In this document: in pieces, positions 6,550 through 10,331 of the stretch
Layout of the letters: every line of letters begins with the position of its first letter
Numbering within the stretch: the first letter of the stretch is position 1
DNA from: an uncultured Thalassospira sp.
Lineage (GTDB): Bacteria; Pseudomonadota; Alphaproteobacteria; Rhodospirillales_A; Thalassospiraceae
Direction of reading: 5' to 3'
Assembly (NCBI GenBank): GCA_946885765.1
Contig: CAMPHD010000085.1
Span: 1-10,331, forward strand
DNA: 10,331 nucleotides
Position numbers and translations under genes: made by a program
Notes under the pieces: generated by a model
Seen by the model: the letters and a program-made list of their open reading frames with translations, nothing else
Database searches by the model: none
Told to the model about the DNA's origin: nothing

Positions 6550-6580
6550 GCTGATCTTTGGCCATTTTTTCTTCGCAAGT

Positions 6581-6589
6581 TGCTATTAT
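6581..6589 (+). promoter_or_regulatory. Possible extended -10 promoter for the exported-protein gene
   Basis: TGCTATTAT contains TATTAT preceded by TG one base upstream, the extended -10 form that tolerates a poor -35. No good -35 hexamer is seen at 17 bp. The start would fall near 6596, about 53 nt before the coding start. Confidence 0.3.
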
Positions 6590-6648
6590 GACCTGAAATC
6601 CGAACCGGGACGAACCGGAAACCTGCAAGAAAATGACGGGAAACACAC

Positions 6649-7203
6649 GTGCGAAACCTGTTTGTGGCAACACTGTTTCTGGGAACTTCCCTGACGATGT
6701 TGCAAGCTGATGCGCAAGAAACCAAAACTGCGGCACAAAACGATACGGTGGCAACACCGGTAACCGCCAATGATCTTTATCGCGAAATGCGCTTTCAGGC
6801 TGGTCAATATGCCGCGCAAAACCGTCATCAGGTTCTGGTGGGGGATTTCACCTGTGATGACGTAAATGATCAGATCGTCGGCTGGGTGGATCGTGACAAT
6901 CCCGAAGGACCGTTTTTCGATGTCCTGATGGTCACCAGGCACAATGGTGAATTGCATTCCGAATTCAAACAAATCCCGTTTGCGCAATCGGAACAATACG
7001 CCCTGTGCATCGACGATAAAACCGCCCCGCCGGTCATGAGCTGGCAGGTCAACGATCCTGAATATATGCGCGATGTCATTGGCAATGGCGACCTTTGCAA
7101 TATCGCCGTGCGGGTCGATGATTTCATGTGCGATGCGCCGCAATTCTTCTGGTCGGAAAAGCCGGGCGAAAGTGGCGAACACTGGATGTTCTTCCGGAAT
7201 TGA
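6649..7203 (+). CDS. Exported protein of unknown function
   Basis: 184 residues beginning at a GTG with GACGGG about 8 nt upstream. The first 22 residues look like a Sec signal peptide (Arg2, hydrophobic run LFVATLFLGTSLTML, AxA-type site ADA before Gln23), so the protein is probably periplasmic. The mature part is acidic and hydrophilic and has four cysteines (in FTCDD, ALCID, DLCNI and FMCDA), an even number compatible with two disulfides. I recognise no enzyme motif or domain and cannot assign a role. An in-frame ATG does not exist nearby upstream, which supports GTG. It is divergent from pmbA, and the HigBA toxin-antitoxin module begins 30 bp after its stop; nothing else links it to its neighbours. 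Confidence 0.75.
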   Translation: MRNLFVATLFLGTSLTMLQADAQETKTAAQNDTVATPVTANDLYREMRFQAGQYAAQNRHQVLVGDFTCDDVNDQIVGWVDRDNPEGPFFDVLMVTRHNGELHSEFKQIPFAQSEQYALCIDDKTAPPVMSWQVNDPEYMRDVIGNGDLCNIAVRVDDFMCDAPQFFWSEKPGESGEHWMFFRN

Positions 7204-7214
7204 CTTTGTCTTCA

Positions 7215-7229
7215 GTACGTATTACATAC
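7215..7229. promoter_or_regulatory. Imperfect palindrome, candidate HigA/HigBA operator
   Basis: GTACGTA-T-TACATAC pairs over 6 of 7 positions on each side of one central base. It ends 4 bp before the higB ATG. A site of this form just upstream of the toxin gene is where a HigA dimer would bind to autoregulate the operon. Confidence 0.5.
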
Positions 7230-7233
7230 AATC

Positions 7234-7515
7234 ATGATCAAGAGCTTTCGCAGTAAAGACACTGCCAACCTGTTTAATGGTGTGCGTGTTGCCAAATGGT
7301 TGCGTCCAATAGAAAAAGTGGCGCTTAGAAAGCTTGATATGATTGATTACGCCGATGCGGTAGAGGATTTGCGTTCTCCACCGGGAAACCGGTTGGAAGC
7401 ATTACGTGCCCAAAGGCAAGGCCAGCACAGCATCCGGATTAATGATCAATGGCGTATCTGTTTTGTCTGGCGTGATGGCAGTGCAGAAGATGTTGAAATT
7501 GTTGATTATCATTGA
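7234..7515 (+). CDS. higB: HigB-type toxin (RelE/ParE superfamily mRNA interferase)
   Basis: 93 residues, a normal HigB length. It opens with MIKSFRSKDTANLF and ends with the diagnostic core HSIRINDQWRICFVWRDG (about 65-82) and VEIVDYH (about 87-93), in which the Arg of QWRICF and the C-terminal His are conserved positions. HigB cleaves mRNA in translating ribosomes and is neutralised by HigA. Toxin-first order with higA 11 bp downstream is typical of the family. There is no Shine-Dalgarno sequence before the ATG, so translation may be leaderless or weak, which would keep toxin low compared with the strongly primed antitoxin. Codons such as ATA and AGA occur here, unlike the strongly GC3 style of the housekeeping genes, consistent with acquired DNA. 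Confidence 0.9.
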   Translation: MIKSFRSKDTANLFNGVRVAKWLRPIEKVALRKLDMIDYADAVEDLRSPPGNRLEALRAQRQGQHSIRINDQWRICFVWRDGSAEDVEIVDYH

Positions 7516-7526
7516 AGGAGGCAGTC

Positions 7527-7814
7527 ATGCGGATAAAAACCGCGCCCGGTGAAATCCTGCGAGAGGAGTTCATGGTCCCTTTGGGATTAAGCGGGAACGA
7601 GTTGGCACGCCATATCAAGGTCCCTGCCAACCGAATCAACGATATCTTACGTGGACGACGCAACATTACCGCTGACACTGCATTGCGGTTGTCGCGTTAT
7701 TTTGGCACGACGGCACAATTCTGGCTGAATGCACAAATAGCCTATGATTTGTCTGTTACTTCCGTGATGACGGGGGAAAAGATCGCGGCCGAAATCGAAC
7801 CGCACGCCGCATAG
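7527..7814 (+). CDS. higA: HigA-type antitoxin, XRE-family DNA-binding protein
   Basis: 95 residues with a single helix-turn-helix domain of the HigA/VapI group. The sequence MRIKTAPGEILREEFM leads into GLSGNELARHIKVPANRIN (helices 2-3, about 21-39), then ILRGRRNITADTALRLSRYFG and the conserved tail QFWLNAQIAYDL. It binds HigB and represses the higBA operon. The ATG at 7527 was preferred over a TTG at 7512 because AAGGAGG lies 5 nt upstream of it. This excellent ribosome binding site contrasts with the missing one of higB. The pair appears intact and is probably functional. Confidence 0.9.
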   Translation: MRIKTAPGEILREEFMVPLGLSGNELARHIKVPANRINDILRGRRNITADTALRLSRYFGTTAQFWLNAQIAYDLSVTSVMTGEKIAAEIEPHAA

Positions 7815-7832
7815 AGCACAGAGAAGAGCGAT

Positions 7833-8030
7833 ATGGACGATAAGTCTAAACATATGTCGGAAGAAGAGACGCGATGGCGATCAGCCAATGCGGATGCCAT
7901 CGCTTCCAATAATGCCTATGTCGAGCAGAATGGTGTTCCGCTCTTCAATTGTCGCACGTTCATTTCCAGATCTTCTTGCCCGATCCCGGCAATCCATACC
8001 GGTCCCATTTGGCATCAACCCGATCAATGA
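7833..8030 (+). pseudogene. CcdA-like antitoxin fragment, orphan, running antisense into ubiD
   Basis: The reading frame from the ATG at 7833 (GAGAAGAG about 5 nt upstream) contains TRWRSANADAIASNNAYVEQ (about 13-32), then [11 protein letters not shown]. This resembles the C-terminal, toxin-binding half of CcdA antitoxins (RW-x-x-EN ... NG ... R-x-F). The N-terminal ribbon-helix-helix DNA-binding half is absent and there is no room for it after higA. Past the RTF, where CcdA proteins normally end, the frame continues about 20 codons antisense into the ubiD 3' end, with no family resemblance. No ccdB is present. I read it as a degraded remnant; a short solo antitoxin expressed with higBA (18-bp gap) is the alternative. 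The motif match is by eye. Confidence 0.45.
7871..7903. repeat. 8-bp perfect inverted repeat, possible ubiD terminator stem
   Basis: GCGATGGC (7871-7878) and GCCATCGC (7896-7903) are perfect complements with a 17-nt loop. On the minus strand the stem starts 57 nt after the ubiD stop and is followed by the pyrimidine-rich GTCTCTTCTTCC. The large loop and mixed C/T tail make termination uncertain. Confidence 0.25.
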
Positions 8031-9483
8031 TCTCGTCTTCCATGAAAATCTTCTCACCCCATTCCCGGTGGGTTTCGGGGGGCAGCTTGTTGGTCGCGTC
8101 AAGGCCAAGCTTGCCGCCAAGGCCGCTTTCGGGCGATGCGAAATCAAGATAGTCGATCGGTGTTTCGGTCACGGTGGTGATGTCGCGTACCGGGTCCATG
8201 CGGGTTGAAATCGCCCACATCACGTCTTTCCAGTCGCGCACATCAATATCGTCATCCACGACAATGACGAATTTTGTATACATGAATTGCCGCAGGAACG
8301 ACCAAACCCCCATCATCACGCGCTTGGCATGCCCCGGATAGGCCTTCTTCATCGATACGACCGCGATGCGATACGAACATCCTTCGGGTGGCAGCCAGAA
8401 ATCGACGATTTCCGGGAATTGCTGCTGCAATAGCGGCACGAAAACATCGTTCAATGCCTCGCCAAGGACCGATGGCTCATCTGGCGGACGACCGGTAAAG
8501 GTCGACAGATAGATCGGCTTTTTGCGCATGGTAATCGCGGTCAGGGTGAATACCGGGAATTCCTCGACCGAGTTGTAATATCCGGTATGGTCGCCATACG
8601 GCCCCTCGGGCGCATATTCATCCAGCGACACATAGCCTTCCAGAATGATTTCCGCCGTCGCCGGGACCTTCAGCGGAACGGTTTTGCAATCAACCAGCTC
8701 GACCTTTTCCCCGCGCAGCAATCCGGCAAACTGATATTCCGAAAGCGTATCGGGAACTGGCGTTACCGCAGCAAGGATCGTACCCGGATCTGCACCCAGC
8801 ACGATGGCGGCTGGCAACGGATCGCGCTTTTCCTTTTTCCAGCGCGCATGATGCTGCGCCCCGCCACGATGTTTCAGCCAGCGCATGATCGCCTTGTTCT
8901 TGCCCAGAACCTGCATGCGATAGATGCCAAGATTGAACACATCACGCTTGTCGCCGCCCTTTTCATTGGCAGTCGGGCCCTGGGTCACAACCAGCGGCCA
9001 AGTGATCAGCGGGGCCGGTTCCCCCGGCCAGCAGGACTGGATCGGCAATTTTGAAAGGTCAATGTCATCGCCCTCAAGGACGATTTCCTGACACGGGGCC
9101 TTGGAAACCGTTTTCGGCTTCATCGCCATCACGGTCTTTGCCAAGGGCAGCATTGAAAATGCTTCCCTGAGGCTTCCGGGTGGTTCCGGCTGTTTTAGAA
9201 ACGCCAGCGTCTCGCCGACTTCGCGTAATTCTTCGGGCTTGCGGTTCATGCCGGCCGCCACGCGTTCCACGGTGCCAAAAAGGTTTACCAGAACCGGCAT
9301 GTCGTATTTCTGGCCATCCTCGCCAATGACATTTTCAAACAGAACCGCCGGGCCACCTTCGGCCAGAAGGCGCGTCTGAATTTCCGTCATCTCAAGATAG
9401 GGGGAAACCGGTTCGCTAACCCGGACCAGACGGTCTGTCTTTTCAAGCTCGTCGATGAAGTCGCGAAGGGATTGATAGGGCAT
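7960..9483 (-). CDS. ubiD: UbiD, prenylated-FMN-dependent 4-hydroxy-3-polyprenylbenzoate decarboxylase
   Basis: 507 residues, close to the 497 of E. coli UbiD. The start [15 protein letters not shown] matches the normal UbiD N-terminus. It is followed by [15 protein letters not shown] and [10 protein letters not shown], by [22 protein letters not shown], and by [13 protein letters not shown], the conserved acidic active-site segment. [20 protein letters not shown] occurs in the C-terminal third. The enzyme decarboxylates the polyprenylated ring in ubiquinone synthesis and needs prenyl-FMN made by UbiX, which is not in this window. An upstream in-frame GTG at 9609 would add 42 residues without family resemblance and lies inside a strong hairpin, so the ATG at 9483 was chosen although its ribosome binding site is weak (GCGGTG). 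The last codons overlap the CcdA-like frame on the opposite strand. Confidence 0.95.
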   Translation of the reverse strand: MPYQSLRDFIDELEKTDRLVRVSEPVSPYLEMTEIQTRLLAEGGPAVLFENVIGEDGQKYDMPVLVNLFGTVERVAAGMNRKPEELREVGETLAFLKQPEPPGSLREAFSMLPLAKTVMAMKPKTVSKAPCQEIVLEGDDIDLSKLPIQSCWPGEPAPLITWPLVVTQGPTANEKGGDKRDVFNLGIYRMQVLGKNKAIMRWLKHRGGAQHHARWKKEKRDPLPAAIVLGADPGTILAAVTPVPDTLSEYQFAGLLRGEKVELVDCKTVPLKVPATAEIILEGYVSLDEYAPEGPYGDHTGYYNSVEEFPVFTLTAITMRKKPIYLSTFTGRPPDEPSVLGEALNDVFVPLLQQQFPEIVDFWLPPEGCSYRIAVVSMKKAYPGHAKRVMMGVWSFLRQFMYTKFVIVVDDDIDVRDWKDVMWAISTRMDPVRDITTVTETPIDYLDFASPESGLGGKLGLDATNKLPPETHREWGEKIFMEDEIIDRVDAKWDRYGLPGSGKKIWK

Positions 9484-9527
9484 GGGCACCGCAATCTGTG
9501 AAATCGGTCGGTCAAAGCTGGCAATAG

Positions 9528-9556
9528 CCGGGCCAGCAACAAACCGGGCCAACAAT
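9528..9556. repeat. Two copies of a 13-bp direct repeat upstream of ubiD
   Basis: CCGGGCCAGCAAC (9528-9540) and CCGGGCCAACAAT (9544-9556) repeat with a 16-bp period and differ at two positions. They lie 45-73 bp upstream of the ubiD ATG, in the ubiD promoter or leader region. They could be regulator half-sites or chance; no function is visible. Confidence 0.25.
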
Positions 9557-9601
9557 AAATCTGTTGTTTCACGAATTAATACGGTGCAGGCGCGATGTCC
9601 A

Positions 9602-9639
9602 GCATCCACTCCCTTCTGAAAGTCAAAGGGAGTGGATGC
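9602..9639. terminator. Strong 14-bp hairpin after the lipoprotein gene
   Basis: GCATCCACTCCCTT (9602-9615) and its exact complement (9626-9639) form an uninterrupted 14-bp stem with a 10-nt loop, starting 12 nt beyond the lipoprotein stop. It is the most stable-looking hairpin in the window and is well placed to end or stabilise that transcript. There is no T-rich run on either side, so it is not a canonical Rho-independent terminator. Confidence 0.55.
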
Positions 9640-9651
9640 CAGACAGGAAAA

Positions 9652-10116
9652 TTATGATGAGCGATTGGTGTAATAGGCGACATTTCCATCATTATCGATG
9701 GTTGCCAACTGGCCCGCCTTGGTCAGGACCGACATGCAATCGTCTTCTTCATCCCGTCCCCAAAGACACAGATATTGCCCCTGTTCGATGGTCCAGAGTT
9801 TTTCGTGCATGCCACGATCACCGTCCTCGTCAATCCAGGTAATCGATGCCTTGCCATTTTCGAAATAGGTGACGTTCACATTGGCTTCCTTGCCCTCGTC
9901 ACGATAGGAAAATGTCTGATCATTGATCGTATTGACCAATGCGGTACCGGTTAACGGGCTGTATCCCGACGCAACAACCGTTGCCGTGGCTTCTTCCATG
10001 TCGTCACTTTGAACATCAATATCCGGGGTCGTCGATGATGTTCCGCAGGCAGACAGGGCCGCGGTGATCGAAATAACGCCAGCAAGACCGGCACGCTTGA
10101 TATGTGTTATGTTCAT
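9652..10116 (-). CDS. Small lipoprotein of unknown function
   Basis: 154 residues. The N-terminus has a charged start (KR at 7-8), a hydrophobic run and the lipobox LSAC near residues 21-24, so it should be lipidated at Cys24 and anchored in the cell envelope. A low-complexity acidic/Thr linker follows (about 25-50). After it comes a compact domain with FSYRDEGKEANVNVTYFENG and W-x-I-x(5)-LCLWG, plus a second Cys in DDCMSVL and YY near the end. The even spacing of aromatic residues and two Cys in this domain recall small beta-rich exported families such as DUF995. I cannot confirm membership. AAAGGA sits 8 nt before the ATG. A strong hairpin follows the stop. No neighbour suggests its job. 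Confidence 0.85.
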   Translation of the reverse strand: MNITHIKRAGLAGVISITAALSACGTSSTTPDIDVQSDDMEEATATVVASGYSPLTGTALVNTINDQTFSYRDEGKEANVNVTYFENGKASITWIDEDGDRGMHEKLWTIEQGQYLCLWGRDEEDDCMSVLTKAGQLATIDNDGNVAYYTNRSS

Positions 10117-10144
10117 TTTGTTTTCCTTTTGCTCTTTGTGCCCA

Positions 10145-10157
10145 CCAAATCATTTGG
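10145..10157. promoter_or_regulatory. Palindrome CCAAAT-C-ATTTGG upstream of the lipoprotein gene
   Basis: Perfect 6-bp arms around one base, 29 bp upstream of the lipoprotein ATG. A related palindrome, ACCAA-A-TTGGT, lies at 10262-10272. Together they might be operator sites for one regulator. No clear -35/-10 pair is seen between them. Confidence 0.3.
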
Positions 10158-10166
10158 GATATCTGC

Positions 10167-10183
10167 CGCCCAAAGCGGCGATC
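10167..10183. other. Short GC-rich hairpin in the lipoprotein upstream region
   Basis: GCCGC and GCGGC flank CCAAA, giving a 5-bp stem in otherwise featureless sequence between the lipoprotein gene and the window end. It may belong to the 5' leader of that gene. I see no supported gene between 10117 and 10331. Confidence 0.2.
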
Positions 10184-10331
10184 CGGCAGAGCGAACAGTC
10201 AGAATAAAAAGGAAAATTGTCGCCTTCTGGTCGTCTATGCGTCGACTGAATGGAAATATTGACCAAATTGGTGGTGGCTGTTGCAGAAGGATTTGGTTAT
10301 ACAGGGGCAAGAAACCGGGTAGCGCAGCACC

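Noticed and set aside
6551..6570. Small stem followed by a T6 run (CTTTGGCCATTTTTT region) as a terminator
   Set aside because: It lies between divergent genes where no transcript should end, and the stem CAAAG/CTTTG is short. It is more likely part of the promoter region.
7512..7526. Longer HigA start at a TTG (7512)
   Set aside because: AAGGAGG at 7515-7521 lies inside the extension and is ideally spaced for the ATG at 7527.
7204..8030. Whole patch as an integrated mobile element
   Set aside because: No transposase, integrase, terminal repeats or target duplication could be seen around the toxin-antitoxin genes.
9484..9609. N-terminal extension of UbiD from a GTG at 9609
   Set aside because: The added 42 residues lack UbiD resemblance, the GTG lies inside the 9602-9639 hairpin, and the ATG at 9483 gives the standard N-terminus.
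10113..10310. A 65-codon minus-strand frame whose stop overlaps the lipoprotein ATG
   Set aside because: It starts with TTG, has no ribosome binding site or family signal, and crosses the likely promoter and palindromes. Best explained as upstream non-coding sequence.
10312..10331. Sequence at the right edge resembling the 5' part of a tRNA (GGGTAGCGCAGC)
   Set aside because: Only the D-arm-like part is visible, the following bases do not continue as a standard D loop, and the window ends, so a tRNA cannot be supported.

Overview
The window looks like chromosomal DNA of a marine alphaproteobacterium in the Rhodospirillales, most like Thalassospira. This is inferred from moderate GC content, protein style and gene complement (a PlcP-type phospholipase C, a UbiD-type ubiquinone enzyme, a TldE/PmbA subunit); there is no rRNA marker. 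All genes are bacterial and closely packed, and I see no insertion sequence, phage gene, CRISPR array or convincing tRNA.

Layout. 1-736 (-): the membrane half of an MsbA-like ABC exporter, cut by the window edge. 737-992: a divergent spacer with a perfect 15-bp palindrome and three small hairpins. 993-1826 (+): a WaaP/Bud32-like kinase-fold protein whose catalytic-loop aspartate is replaced. 1842-2951 and 2948-3865 (-): a translationally coupled glycosyltransferase (agt-like) and metallophosphoesterase (plcP-like). 3866-4085: an AT-rich divergent spacer with a near-consensus Pho box. 4086-5048 (+): a diacylglycerol/lipid kinase-family gene. 5058-6407 (-): pmbA/tldE. 6649-7203 (+): an exported protein of unknown function. 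7234-7814 (+): a HigB-HigA type II toxin-antitoxin pair, followed by a CcdA-like antitoxin fragment that runs antisense into the ubiD 3' end. 7960-9483 (-): ubiD. 9652-10116 (-): a small lipoprotein. 10117-10331: its upstream region.

The most coherent biology is 1842-5048, which reads as a phosphate-starvation membrane-lipid remodelling locus. PlcP would remove the phosphorylated head group from phospholipids to give diacylglycerol. The agt product would glycosylate diacylglycerol to make phosphorus-free glycolipids. The divergent lipid kinase could return diacylglycerol to phosphatidate. A Pho box (CTGTAAA, 4 bp, CTGTTAC) lies in the shared promoter region. The plcP-agt pairing is known from marine heterotrophs; the divergent kinase sharing the Pho box is the less familiar part. 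The flanking exporter and kinase-like gene may also act on envelope lipids, but that rests on position and family only.

The second point of interest is 7204-7960, a small accessory patch wedged between an exported-protein gene and the 3' end of the housekeeping ubiD gene. It holds an apparently intact HigBA module, a candidate operator and what looks like a relic of a second (CcdA-type) module.
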